DNA of 64,000 nucleotides from Halopelagius longus (GCF_900100875.1 NZ_FNKQ01000002.1:496001-560000), one strand, 5' to 3'. Counted from the stretch's first letter, positions 44,213-53,157 are shown. Numbers and translations are program-made. The notes: a model not told the origin generated them from the sequence alone.

Positions 44213-45271
44213 TCAGACGTTGACGTCCTCTATCTCCTCGTTGACGACGAACCGCCCCTGCGGCGTGAGTTCGCACGGCGTCGTGCTGTCGGTGATGAGG
44301 TCGTCCTCGAACAGTTCTTCGAGCTTCACCTCCAGTTCGTTCTCGTCGAGTTCCAGAAGCGACGCGAGGTCGATTTCGGGTCCGGTGGAGTAGAGGCCGA
44401 CGAGCACCTCCAGTCCCTCCTCGCTCACCTCCACGTCGCGCGCGTCGCTCTTTATCCAGTGGTAGATGAGACGCAGGTACCGACCGAGGACGTTCATCTT
44501 CCGCCGCGACGGGAGGGATATCTCTGTGGTGACGGTCTGTCCGTTCTCGACGTGTTGCACCGAGAGGACGAGCTGTTTCTCCCCCTCGACCGTCCGTTCG
44601 ATGACCTCGAAGAAGATGACGGAGGCGAGGTCGATGGTGAACGGTTCGTCCTCCTCGCCGAGGGAGTCGTTGCCGGGGAACGTGACGGACTCGTAGTCGA
44701 GGTGGAGTCCGGTCTCGCGCTTCGGCGAGTCCATGACGCGGCCGCCCACCTTCGCCGGGTGCGTGACCATCGTCTTCGACCCGTTCAGCGCCGCGCGGAA
44801 CAGGAGTAGCGAGAACTTCTCGATTGTGTCGCGGTCCCCGCCGATGACCGTCGTCTGACGGCGGTTGTCGACGATGTATCCCACCATCACGGTGTAGTCG
44901 AAGAACTCCTCGACTTCCGCCGGGACCTGTCCGACCGCGATGTCGAACACCGAGGTGATGGGGATGACCGTCTTCGACCGCGACGTAGCGAGGATGAGGC
45001 GGCGACTGCTCATCAGGACGCGACCCTTCACCGGGTCGAACGAGGCGTTGCCCCCCGCGACGAAGTTCGCGACGAAGTCCACCACGATGGACTCGCCCTT
45101 GGCGGCCTTCTTCTTGTCGCGCTCCGAGCGGTCGGGCTCTTCGTCCGTCGTGTCCGGTTCTTCCTTCTTCTGCCGATAGGCTTCGAGCAGGTTCTCCCCG
45201 TTCGACTCGGTGTCGGCCGGGGAGGTACCCGAGCCGTCGGTTTCTATCTCTCTGTCTGAGGTGTCCGTCAT
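44213..45271 (-). CDS. cheF: Taxis protein CheF, first copy (arl operon)
   Basis: A 352-residue CheF-family protein. An acidic/basic N-terminal extension (residues 1-60) precedes the core with KGRVLMSSRRLILATSRSKT, VVGYI-type strands, FRAALNGSKTMVTHPAKVGG and the C-terminal winged-helix-like LEVLVGLYSTGPEIDL. Its ATG overlaps the arlJ stop in an ATGA junction, so it is the last gene of the arl operon and is made with the motor it is thought to contact. Confidence 0.92.
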   Translation of the reverse strand: MTDTSDREIETDGSGTSPADTESNGENLLEAYRQKKEEPDTTDEEPDRSERDKKKAAKGESIVVDFVANFVAGGNASFDPVKGRVLMSSRRLILATSRSKTVIPITSVFDIAVGQVPAEVEEFFDYTVMVGYIVDNRRQTTVIGGDRDTIEKFSLLLFRAALNGSKTMVTHPAKVGGRVMDSPKRETGLHLDYESVTFPGNDSLGEEDEPFTIDLASVIFFEVIERTVEGEKQLVLSVQHVENGQTVTTEISLPSRRKMNVLGRYLRLIYHWIKSDARDVEVSEEGLEVLVGLYSTGPEIDLASLLELDENELEVKLEELFEDDLITDSTTPCELTPQGRFVVNEEIEDVNV

Positions 45272-47028
45272 ACGCTAATCAGTGCTCCCGCGAGCGAGGA
45301 GGTGGCGACTGCGCTCGCACAGCCGATCCAAACGAGGACCACGAAGTGAAGGTACGCGTTCGCTTTGTGCCCGCCGTCGACCATCCGGATCATCAGCGAC
45401 GACAGCAGGGCGTTGAACAGGATGATGAGCGTCAGCAGGTACTCGATGAACGGGATGTCGTACACGCCCGCGTAGATGAGCTGACCGAACTCCAGTTGTG
45501 CGAGGTTCATCTGCGTGGAGAACGACGCCAGAATCTCGACGACTTCCAGTCCGATGAAGAACGCGAAGGACGCGGAGGCGGTGATGCCGTACAGCACCCC
45601 GATGAGCGTGATGGTCGACTGCTCGCGCTGGCGGCGGAGCTTGATGACCTCGCTCATGTTGGTACTGATGAGTTCGCCGAGCTGCTTCGGTTCCCCACCC
45701 ATCTGTCGGCCCACGTTGTACATCTCGCTGAACTTCTGGATGAGGTACGAACTCGACTCCGCCGTGAAGAAGAACCACGACCGGGTCGGACCGATCCGCA
45801 TCTTCAACCGGGTGTAGAGTCGGTCTATCTGCCGCGTTAGCACGCCGAAGTCCTTGTTTCGGAGGGTCTTCAACACCGCGGTCGTCGTGCTCTGCTTCGC
45901 GCTCTCGGACGCGCCGAGTGCGCGGATGAACCCGGGGAACTCCTCGTCGCGTTCCTTGATGCGGTTCTCGTGTCGCCGCGCGATGATGCCGGGAACCGCA
46001 AGCGGCGTCAAAGGCGTCGCGAGCAGTAGCGGAACGGGCGTATCGAGCATGACTCCCTGTATCGTCCGTCCGACGGACGTGACGCCCGCGGTGCCGATGG
46101 CGAGGACGCCGACGAACAGGAACGAGAGCGCGACGGCACCGTAGAGGGTGATGTCTATCTGCCTGTCGGCCTTCGTCCGGTAGTCGCTCTGGTGGTACCA
46201 GAGGGGGTCGTACGGCGACATCGTCCTGATGACGTAGTAAAAGCCCAGTTGGACGAAGACGAACAGCACGATGACCGCCGAGATGGTCATCGTCGCGTCC
46301 GTCCCCGTCAGTATCGGGAGGACGATGGCGTTGATGATGGCGAACGTCATCGACAGGATCATCGAGAGGTAGAGGTCCTTCATCACTTCGAGGTTGCCGA
46401 GTGCGCTCTCGTAGACGGTGATGTACTTCTGGACCATCGCACTCTGCTCGCCGAGGAGGAAGTCGTCGATGCTCTGCCCGGCGTTGAGCGCGTACGCGAG
46501 GCGGTCGAGGAAGTCCGCGAGCGGTTTCGAGGGGACCTGTCTCGCCCGACGGCGGCAGGCGTCGTCGAGCGACTGGTTCCACGTGTCCACCAACTGCGTG
46601 ATGCGGCGCATCTCGACGGCGAGTTCGCCGTACTCCTTCTCGCGGCCGAGCGTTCGGAACACCTGCACGCGGTCGATGTTCGTCGTCGAGAGCACGGTCA
46701 TGTGCGTGATGACGAGGTGAAGCTGGTTCTCCAGTCCCCGGCGCTGTTGTTCGACCAGCAGGCGCGGGTACAGAAGCGCCGCGATCAGCATGAGTGCGCC
46801 GAGCAGGAAGATGGGAAGGCGGACGAGTAGCGGTAACGGAAGCAGTAGCGCCCCGAGCACGGACGCGAAGAAGAACACGGTGGCCGGCAGGAGGACGATG
46901 AGGCCGTACCGCTGCGTCTCCATCGGCATCCGCTCGTAGGAGTCGAGAATCGATCCGAGGAACTCGCGGGCCCGTTGGGCCTGCGTCGTCATCCCGTCGC
47001 CCGTGGCACCTGCTCCCGTCATGATCAC
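45268..47028 (-). CDS. arlJ: Archaellum membrane platform protein ArlJ (FlaJ)
   Basis: A 586-residue polytopic membrane protein homologous to type IV pilus PilC/TadB. Several long hydrophobic helices are seen, for example LIVLLPATVFFFASVLGALLL and SFLFVGVLAIGTAG, and cytoplasmic loops contain two T2SSF-type segments (RLAYALNAGQSIDDFLL; IRALGASESAKQSTTTAVLK). It is the platform driven by the ArlI ATPase. The start may be GTG 47028, overlapping the arlI stop, or ATG two codons later. Confidence 0.93.
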   Translation of the reverse strand: MIMTGAGATGDGMTTQAQRAREFLGSILDSYERMPMETQRYGLIVLLPATVFFFASVLGALLLPLPLLVRLPIFLLGALMLIAALLYPRLLVEQQRRGLENQLHLVITHMTVLSTTNIDRVQVFRTLGREKEYGELAVEMRRITQLVDTWNQSLDDACRRRARQVPSKPLADFLDRLAYALNAGQSIDDFLLGEQSAMVQKYITVYESALGNLEVMKDLYLSMILSMTFAIINAIVLPILTGTDATMTISAVIVLFVFVQLGFYYVIRTMSPYDPLWYHQSDYRTKADRQIDITLYGAVALSFLFVGVLAIGTAGVTSVGRTIQGVMLDTPVPLLLATPLTPLAVPGIIARRHENRIKERDEEFPGFIRALGASESAKQSTTTAVLKTLRNKDFGVLTRQIDRLYTRLKMRIGPTRSWFFFTAESSSYLIQKFSEMYNVGRQMGGEPKQLGELISTNMSEVIKLRRQREQSTITLIGVLYGITASASFAFFIGLEVVEILASFSTQMNLAQLEFGQLIYAGVYDIPFIEYLLTLIILFNALLSSLMIRMVDGGHKANAYLHFVVLVWIGCASAVATSSLAGALISV

Positions 47029-48692
47029 ACCCTCGCCATGTCGAACGGCAGTCCCTCGACGCCGTCACGCTGGTAGTCTTCGATGAGTTCGTTCGTCTCG
47101 TGGTAGCCGACGATGTTCTCCTGTTGTGCGCGGCGGACGATTTCGGCGCGGAACTCGATGTCCTCGTATATCTTCCGGGTGTCGGAGTAGCCCAGCAGGG
47201 TCGCGATCTTCTCCTCCATGATGAAGGAGTTGTTCCGGCCCTGGAACACGATCTCGTCCTCGACGGGGTCCCAGTAGAACGCCTCGCGAGTCACGACGCC
47301 GCCCATCTCCTTTGAGTACCCCTCTATCTCTTGGACGCTCGTCACGCGACGGAGGATGTCGTTGCCTCGCTTCACCCTGTTTTGGAAGAGGGCGATGTCG
47401 CAGTTCGACATGAACGTCTCGGGGACGTTGATGGGGTCGCCGGTGAAACGCTGAATCATGGAAACGATGTCGGATGCGTGGAACGTCAGCATCACCGGGT
47501 GACCGGTCTGGGCGGCCTGGAACGCCATCCGCCCCTCCTCGCCACGAACCTCCCCGACGATGATGTAGTCGGGGCGAGAACGGAGGGCGGCGGCGACGAG
47601 GTCGAACATGTCCACCTCGGACCCGCCCCCGCGACCCTCGCGCGTGAGGAGTTGCTGCCACGTGTCGTGCGGCGGAAGCACCTCGGCGGTGTCCTCCGCG
47701 GTGTAAATCTTCGAGTCCTGCGGGATGAACGACGTGATGGCGTTCAGCGTCGTCGTCTTCCCCGACGCCGTCTCGCCGACCACGAACACCGTCCGCTCGT
47801 TCTCCAACGCTATCCAGAGGTACGCACAGAGTTCCGGCGATAGCGTCCCCCACTTCGAGATTTGGAACGCGGACAGCGGAACGTCGTCGCCCTGACGGAT
47901 GGTGAGGCTCGACCCCTTCAGCGACACGTCGTCGGAGTAGATGATGTTGATACGCGACCCGTCCGGGAGCGTCGAGTCGACGATGGGGTGCGCGTCGGAG
48001 ATGGGGTCGCCGATGCGTTCACCCATGTTTCTGAGCCAGTTGTCGAACTGGTCCGTCGAGTCGAACTCGACGGTGGTCTCGAGCAGGCCGAACACGCCGT
48101 GGTCGACGTCGACCTGGTTGGGTCCGATGACGTGAATGTCCTCGTTCGCCGGGTCGCGCATGATGGGTTCGAGCGGACCGAGACCCACGATGTCGCGCAC
48201 TAACCGGTACTGTATCTTCTCGTACGTCTCCTCGGTCACCTGCACCGGACCGAGGTCGAGTCGCTGAATCAGCTCTTGGACGCGACCCTCTTGGGCCCCT
48301 TCGATGGCGACGATCTCCTCGAGGAGTTCTTGAATCCGGTCTTCGTACTCGACGTCCTCCTCGGGCGCGGGCTTCGACACCGAGCGTTCGAGGAGCTTGT
48401 CCTTCACCTGATCGAAGATGTCGTGTTCCTTCTCGTCGAGTTCGGGTTCGATGGCGTAGTACTTCGTCGTCTCGCCGAAGTTCCCGTACACCTGCGCGTA
48501 TATCGGTCCGCCGAGGTGATAGACGATGTTCGGTCGGCGCGACTCGTGGTCGCCCGTCGGTTCGTCGATGAGCATCGGAAATTCGCCGGTAATCTGCTTG
48601 AACCGCTTGAGGTGCTCACGCAGGTGGGACCACCGCATCGCGTGCTGTTTCAGGTCGTCCGAAATCGCGGATGAGCCGTGGTCCGTCGGCAT
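47025..48692 (-). CDS. arlI: Archaellum motor ATPase ArlI (FlaI)
   Basis: A 555-residue secretion-type ATPase that drives both assembly and rotation of the archaellum. The C-terminal motor domain has Walker A GETASGKTTTLNAI, an Asp-box YTAEDTAEVLPPHDTW and Walker B with IIVGEVRGEEGRMAFQA, followed by the His-box TFHAS. The N-terminal domain is acidic. The arlH stop overlaps its start at a single base, and its own stop overlaps arlJ. Confidence 0.96.
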   Translation of the reverse strand: MPTDHGSSAISDDLKQHAMRWSHLREHLKRFKQITGEFPMLIDEPTGDHESRRPNIVYHLGGPIYAQVYGNFGETTKYYAIEPELDEKEHDIFDQVKDKLLERSVSKPAPEEDVEYEDRIQELLEEIVAIEGAQEGRVQELIQRLDLGPVQVTEETYEKIQYRLVRDIVGLGPLEPIMRDPANEDIHVIGPNQVDVDHGVFGLLETTVEFDSTDQFDNWLRNMGERIGDPISDAHPIVDSTLPDGSRINIIYSDDVSLKGSSLTIRQGDDVPLSAFQISKWGTLSPELCAYLWIALENERTVFVVGETASGKTTTLNAITSFIPQDSKIYTAEDTAEVLPPHDTWQQLLTREGRGGGSEVDMFDLVAAALRSRPDYIIVGEVRGEEGRMAFQAAQTGHPVMLTFHASDIVSMIQRFTGDPINVPETFMSNCDIALFQNRVKRGNDILRRVTSVQEIEGYSKEMGGVVTREAFYWDPVEDEIVFQGRNNSFIMEEKIATLLGYSDTRKIYEDIEFRAEIVRRAQQENIVGYHETNELIEDYQRDGVEGLPFDMARV

Positions 48693-49444
48693 TATGCGAC
48701 ACTCCTACTTTCGATGACGATGCCGATTCCGGACCGGACGGAGAACCCGACGCGGTCGCCGACCTGTTCGCCCATCCCCGCGAACCGCTTGACGAAGATG
48801 TTCCGGCGCACGTCGTTCCCGACTTCGACCATCTCCAGTTCGAGGAACACGTCGGCGATGGAGCGGAACGGCCCGATCGCCTCGTCGTCGACCGTCGAGG
48901 GGTCGACGGTGAGGACGATGGTCTTGCCCTTCGTCGTCAGGTCGCGGAAGAACGAGATGATTTCGAGGGCGGCCTGTCGCTCCTCGTTCTGCCGGACGAG
49001 TGCCTCGAACTGCGGGTCGTTCCGCAGGATGGCGTCGAACGTGTCGATGATGATGACGTCGCCGTCCCAGAGGGTGTCGGCGTCCATCAGTCGTCGGAGC
49101 AACTGTTTCCGCTCTTGCTCCGCGGACCCTCCCGTCAGCGCACCGGAGGCGTCTATCTCCGCTTGGAGGAACAGAACCTCCTCGTTCAGCAGGGGCTTGA
49201 CCACGTCGTACGACAGCGAGTGCATCTGGTCGAGGAAACCGCGGACGCCCAACTCGGTCGATACGAGCGTCGTAACGATGTCCTCTTGGCAGAACCCGTA
49301 GGTGAATCGCTGCGAGAGGACGCTCTTTCCGGCACCGTAGTCCCCCTCGATGAGGACGATAGCGCCCTTCGGTAGTCCCCCGCCGAGTTCCTTCTCTAAG
49401 CGGTCGTGCTGTCCCAATCCGAGAGGAAAGTGATTTGCGTTCAT
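48692..49444 (-). CDS. arlH: Archaellum ATP-binding protein ArlH (FlaH)
   Basis: A 250-residue RecA/KaiC-like protein that binds ATP and joins ArlI to the motor complex. Walker A is EGDYGAGKSVLSQRF, and the degenerate Walker B VIIIDTFDAILRND is typical of ArlH, consistent with binding rather than rapid hydrolysis. Start and stop overlap the neighbouring genes by one base, so stoichiometry is probably set by coupled translation. Confidence 0.95.
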   Translation of the reverse strand: MNANHFPLGLGQHDRLEKELGGGLPKGAIVLIEGDYGAGKSVLSQRFTYGFCQEDIVTTLVSTELGVRGFLDQMHSLSYDVVKPLLNEEVLFLQAEIDASGALTGGSAEQERKQLLRRLMDADTLWDGDVIIIDTFDAILRNDPQFEALVRQNEERQAALEIISFFRDLTTKGKTIVLTVDPSTVDDEAIGPFRSIADVFLELEMVEVGNDVRRNIFVKRFAGMGEQVGDRVGFSVRSGIGIVIESRSVA

Positions 49445-49896
49445 TAGTTCGTCCTGAATTTGAATATCTCTTCGTCGCCGTTGATGACGACTTTCGCACG
49501 GTGGTCGCCCGATTCGAGCGACAGTTCGGACACCGTCACTCTGACCACGCCGTGCGGTCGCCAGTCGGTACTTCCGTCGACGATGGAGACGCTCACGTTC
49601 GTCTGGTACTTCGAGTCGACGATGACGTCGAACGTCTTGCCCGTCGCCGGGAGGGTACTGAGCCCGGTGTTTTTCACCAACAGTGTGAGGTTACCCTCCG
49701 AACTGTTGTAGACGCCAGCCTCGCTGTCGCTTATCACCTCGATGTCGGTTCTGATGTTCTCGGTCACGTCGCCGCCGCGTTCGTCGAGGGCGTTGCTGAT
49801 ACCGCCGACCGTGTCGATGAGGACGCCTGCGACTCCCGCCGCGATGACGAGGCTGGCGATAAAGAGGATGAGGCTCGGAGCGGAGACGTCCGCCAT
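49444..49896 (-). CDS. arlG: Archaellum stator protein ArlG (FlaG)
   Basis: A 150-residue protein with an N-terminal helix (APSLILFIASLVIAAGVAGV) that resembles pilin-type segments but has no cleavage site, followed by a beta-sandwich domain outside the membrane (NLTLLVKNTGLSTLP, VRVTVSELSLESGDHR). With ArlF it forms the stator that contacts the S-layer. It lies one base after arlF. Confidence 0.93.
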   Translation of the reverse strand: MADVSAPSLILFIASLVIAAGVAGVLIDTVGGISNALDERGGDVTENIRTDIEVISDSEAGVYNSSEGNLTLLVKNTGLSTLPATGKTFDVIVDSKYQTNVSVSIVDGSTDWRPHGVVRVTVSELSLESGDHRAKVVINGDEEIFKFRTN

Positions 49897-49897
49897 C

Positions 49898-50341
49898 TTA
49901 GCTCACCACCGTCACGGTTCTCGTGTCGGAGACGCCCGTCTCGGTGACGAGCTTCACGCGCGAGGCGTTGGTCCCCAAGTCGATGCGGAGCGTCTCCCCG
50001 GGCGCCCAGAGGTCGGTGTTCATCTCTCCGTCGACGTACGTGTTGTTACCGGACACGTCCTGGTACTCGTTGTCCGCGAGCACCGTCGTATCCCGAACCG
50101 AGAGCGTCGTCGAACCGGTGTTGTTGGCACGAATCACGACTCCGTTCCCGTCGCTGGTGTTGTACGTCGCATTGAAGATGTCTATTCCCGTGTTCCGTTG
50201 GTCGAGGAGACGCTCGTGGTTCTCCTGTTCGGCCTCCGTCAGTCGCTCGGCGGTACCCGCCGCTGCGGTGTACAGCGTGCCCGTACAGATGAGCACGCCG
50301 AGGAAGATTATCGCCGTCGAGCCACTAACGCCGAAGCCCAC
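49898..50341 (-). CDS. arlF: Archaellum stator protein ArlF (FlaF)
   Basis: 147 residues: an N-terminal membrane helix (TAIIFLGVLICTGTLYTAAA), a short helical linker and an extracellular beta-sandwich (GNGVVIRANNTGSTTLSVRD). ArlF binds S-layer protein outside the membrane and partners ArlG. The start lies 17 bp inside the arlCE frame. Possible N-glycosylation sequons (NAT, NTS, NNT, NAS) fit its external location. Confidence 0.93.
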   Translation of the reverse strand: MGFGVSGSTAIIFLGVLICTGTLYTAAAGTAERLTEAEQENHERLLDQRNTGIDIFNATYNTSDGNGVVIRANNTGSTTLSVRDTTVLADNEYQDVSGNNTYVDGEMNTDLWAPGETLRIDLGTNASRVKLVTETGVSDTRTVTVVS

Positions 50342-51800
50342 CGCGACCCCCTCTCCGTCCGTGAGCGGAGAGCTCTTCGAGCAGACGCGCCTCGGCGACG
50401 TCGCCCGCCAGTCGGCTGATGTACGTCAGGCTCTCCTTGTGGTGTTCGACGCGCAGGTCACGCGGCTCCTCCGTCGCCGTCGCGGACGCCGCGTTCCGCA
50501 CGTGGGCGTTCATCTTCCGCTCGACGTGCCGCGAAATCCACTCCTGTTCTCTGTACTGTCGAAGCGCGCGGGCCGCGCCGATCGCGCCGCCGACGGAGAC
50601 GAGGAACCGAGTCCACTCCAGCGCGACCGACTCCGCGATGTAGCTCGCGGGCAGGCTGGTGAGGTACTCCGGACCCTCGGCGACGTCGGCGCTCGCACCG
50701 TATCCGGACTGCGGTTCGGTTCGGCCCGACCGGGGCTGAGACCGGCTCTGCGTCGGTGCGGGCTGCTGTTCGACCGGTTCCGGCTCCGGTTCCGGCTCGG
50801 GCGTCTCCGTCGCGGCCTCGTGGTCGAACTCGAACGCCTGCGATTGGTCGTCCGACTCGGTCTCCGCGTCGTCCTCCTCGAAGTACGCGTCCGACTCGGC
50901 GGCGTCCGCCTCGTCGGCGGACGACTCGTCGGGGGACTCGCCGACCAACTCCTCGGTCGTCGGCATCTCGGAGTCGTCGGAAGCGATGTCCGCCTCGTCG
51001 AGGGGCGACTCGTCGACGGCCTCCTCTTCGTCGTCGCCGTCCTCGTCGAGATCGTCCTCCCAGCCTTCGCCCTCCTCGTACTCGGATTTCAGGTCGTCGA
51101 AGCTCGACCCGCCGCCGGACGACGATTCGGTCTCCTCCTCGGAGTCGTCGTCGCCGTCGTCTAAGGCGTCGGCCGGGCTCTCTCGTTCCTCTTCGGCGAG
51201 TTCGTCCCCGGCGGCCAACTCGGCCTCGGCCTCGCCGGCCTCGGCGTCGATTTCGCCGAAGTCCTCGTCGAAGAAGCTCTCGGCGTCGGCGTTGGCGACG
51301 TCGGGGTCGAGGTTTTCGTCCTCTTCCTCCTCGCCTTCGAAGATGCCGAACGAGCCGCCCCCTTCGAGGCCGCCCATCTCGCGGGCGTCGTCCACGAACG
51401 GGTTGATGCCGCGAGTAACCATCTCGTAGATGTCGAGGAGCTTCCTGATCGTGTCGTCGAGTTCTTCGACCGTCTCCCCTATCTGTTTGTTCTCCTCGCG
51501 GACGGTGTTCATGCCGGACGAGACGGCGCTCAGTTCGTTCTCGAGGTCGGAGATGCGGTCTTCGAGTTCGGCGACCGTCGAGTCGTCGACGGAACCGCCG
51601 CCTCCGCCGCCGTCTCCGAAGTCGTCGCCGTCTCCGAAGTCGTCGCCGTCCTCGAACTCGTCACCGTCTCCGAAGTCGCCGAAGTCGTCGGAGAGGTCGT
51701 CGAGGTCCTCGTCGAACCCGAGTCCGTCGGTGGCGACGGTGTTCTCGCCGTCGGACGGCGAATTCTCGTCGTGTCCGTCCATCCAGTCCATCATTCCCAT
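50325..51800 (-). CDS. arlCE: Archaellum cytoplasmic protein ArlCE (FlaC-FlaE fusion)
   Basis: A 491-residue cytoplasmic protein that links the motor to chemotaxis signals. The acidic Asp/Gly-rich N terminus contains FGDGDD repeats, followed by a FlaC-like coiled coil (residues 72-115, VAELEDRISDLENELSAV). A long Glu/Asp/Ser linker leads to the C-terminal FlaD/E domain (EYLTSLPASYIAESVALEW, then AGDVAEARLLEEL). A GGAGG motif lies eight bases before the ATG, and about 400 nt of structured leader separate it from the likely promoter. Confidence 0.92.
   Translation of the reverse strand: MGMMDWMDGHDENSPSDGENTVATDGLGFDEDLDDLSDDFGDFGDGDEFEDGDDFGDGDDFGDGGGGGGSVDDSTVAELEDRISDLENELSAVSSGMNTVREENKQIGETVEELDDTIRKLLDIYEMVTRGINPFVDDAREMGGLEGGGSFGIFEGEEEEDENLDPDVANADAESFFDEDFGEIDAEAGEAEAELAAGDELAEEERESPADALDDGDDDSEEETESSSGGGSSFDDLKSEYEEGEGWEDDLDEDGDDEEEAVDESPLDEADIASDDSEMPTTEELVGESPDESSADEADAAESDAYFEEDDAETESDDQSQAFEFDHEAATETPEPEPEPEPVEQQPAPTQSRSQPRSGRTEPQSGYGASADVAEGPEYLTSLPASYIAESVALEWTRFLVSVGGAIGAARALRQYREQEWISRHVERKMNAHVRNAASATATEEPRDLRVEHHKESLTYISRLAGDVAEARLLEELSAHGRRGGRGGLRR
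51608..51679 (-). repeat. 18-bp tandem repeat x4 inside arlCE
   Basis: Four consecutive 18-bp units (51608, 51626, 51644, 51662) vary around CGCCGTCTCCGAAGTCGT. Each encodes six residues of the FGDGDD type. The third unit has diverged most. Such repeats can change in number by slippage and so vary the acidic N-terminal tail. Confidence 0.75.
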
Positions 51801-52220
51801 CTGTCTCGCCTCCGTCTCCGCTGAGGGTCACGCGGGGTCGACGCTCCCGCCGGCGGGAGCGAACGACGCCCGCTATCCCGACGCGCGTCGTCGGTTGTGG
51901 ATACGAGACGGGGTCTCGCGTCCCGCAAGCCGGGACGCTGTCGCGTGACCAGACCGTCTCTGGCGGGTAGTCGAACGTCGCTCGACGCCGTCCGACCACG
52001 CGTACGTGACCGACGAGAGTGTCTCGCCGACGGCGCCGCCGAACGGCGTTTCGTGGGCCATCGGACACCGCTCGATGACAGCGCAGAGTCACGCTCTGCG
52101 GGCCACCGAACCGGCTCCGGTGACGACACCGAACCGTCGTGGCGGTAACGCGCCGACTCCCGACCGGATCGGGTCTCCGGGCTCGGGGGTGCAGGTAGCA
52201 TTGATCCTACGGTACTTACA
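51801..52220 (-). promoter_or_regulatory. Structured ~400-nt leader of the arl operon
   Basis: No convincing gene lies in this stretch. It holds at least four strong inverted repeats: a perfect 20-bp palindrome at 51842-51861 (CGCTCCCGCC/GGCGGGAGCG), GAGAC-GGG-GTCTC at 51905-51917, GCGTCCCG-CAAGC-CGGGACGC at 51918-51938 and CGCAGAG-TCACG-CTCTGCG at 52082-52100. If transcription starts just after the operator at 52247-52260, these would form hairpins in the arlCE 5' untranslated region. Confidence 0.5.
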
Positions 52221-52260
52221 GTAATACAAGAATGTTCGCTTTCGATTATCAGCCGTGATA
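52221..52260 (-). promoter_or_regulatory. Motility operator upstream of arlCE
   Basis: TATCA-GCCG-TGATA covers 52247-52260 and is a perfect inverted repeat of 5-bp arms. On the minus strand the 19-bp position (52232) holds TTCTTG, a weak box, with GTATTA a few bases later. The flank TGATAATCGAAAGCGAA resembles that of the cheY promoter. On the plus strand no TATA-like sequence is present at 19 bp, so the site more likely serves arlCE. Confidence 0.6.
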
Positions 52261-52404
52261 TCGGCAAAACCGAGAACCCGGTCCGTCGACCGACCGAATA
52301 TCTCGACGGCCGCGGCGCATCGACCGACGGACGGGTGTAAGAAGAATTAACCGGATGGGGAACCGACCCTCGTACCGATAACCTTCCACGGAAGTCACCC
52401 AATC
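52261..52404 (+). promoter_or_regulatory. Upstream region of the KaiC-like gene
   Basis: 144 bp without coding features. Candidate promoter boxes are GATAAC at 52377-52382, about 28 bp before the ATG (leaderless), and AATTAACC near 52346, which would give a short leader. The motility operator lies at its left edge but not at the usual distance from either box. Confidence 0.35.
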
Positions 52405-53151
52405 ATGCCAGAGTTCGTCAAGACAGGGGTCGAGGGACTCGACTCCATCCTCAACGGCGGCATCGTGAAGAACGCCGCGGTACTTATCAGCGGAAATCCG
52501 GGTACCGGTAAGAGTATCCTCGGACTGCAGTACCTCTACAACGGCGTCGACAAGTACGACCAAGGCGGCATCTACCTCACTTTCGAGGAGTCGGAGGAGG
52601 ACATCCGGCAGGCGGCGGAGTCCATCGGCTTCGAGAAGTGGGACGAGTACGTCGAGGACGGCCGAATCAAGGTGTACGACAAGCGCACGCTCCTGCGCGA
52701 CGGCGACTTTTCGGCGACGCTCGACCGGATCCTCGGCGACCTGCAGGACACCAACTACGACCGACTCGTCCTCGACTCGCTGACGATGTTCCAACTCTTC
52801 TTCGAAGACGAGAAGGAGCAGCGACAGTACCTCCTGAAGTTCATCGACATCCTGAAAGATAGCGGCCTCACGTCGCTTCTCACGACCGAACAGTCGGCCA
52901 TCTTCCCCGAGACGGAGATCGGGTTGGAGAACTTCCTGACCGACGGGAACATCTACCTCATCCAGAGTCCGGCGGGAGCGACGAGCAACCGGTACGTCTG
53001 GGTCGCGAAGATGCGCAAACAGTCCATCAAAAACTCCATGTTCCCCTTGGAGATCAACCAAGGCGGCATCCAGATATACGAACAGGCCGCCGGGTTCTCG
53101 ATGGTCGGCGAATCGCCGCCGTGGTTCGGCGAAGAAGACGGCCTCGAATAG
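52405..53151 (+). CDS. KaiC-like RecA-superfamily ATPase
   Basis: A 248-residue single-domain KaiC/RadA-type ATPase. Walker A reads SGNPGTGKSILGLQYLY, the catalytic glutamates appear in LTFEESEEDIRQA, and Walker B in RLVLDSLTMFQLFF. The DNA-binding parts of RadA are missing. Its location between the arl operon and the archaellins suggests a signalling or regulatory role in motility, possibly related to ArlH-type proteins, but no direct evidence is visible. Confidence 0.85.
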   Translation: MPEFVKTGVEGLDSILNGGIVKNAAVLISGNPGTGKSILGLQYLYNGVDKYDQGGIYLTFEESEEDIRQAAESIGFEKWDEYVEDGRIKVYDKRTLLRDGDFSATLDRILGDLQDTNYDRLVLDSLTMFQLFFEDEKEQRQYLLKFIDILKDSGLTSLLTTEQSAIFPETEIGLENFLTDGNIYLIQSPAGATSNRYVWVAKMRKQSIKNSMFPLEINQGGIQIYEQAAGFSMVGESPPWFGEEDGLE

Positions 53152-53157
53152 TCGGCC

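Noticed and set aside
51842-51861. 20-bp palindrome as a transcription terminator
   Set aside because: No T-tract follows on either strand, and it lies upstream of the arl operon rather than after a gene.
52247-52260. Motility operator acting on the KaiC-like gene
   Set aside because: On the plus strand the position 19 bp downstream (52275) reads AACCCG, not a TATA box, and the gene has nearer promoter candidates. The minus-strand flank matches the other sites better.
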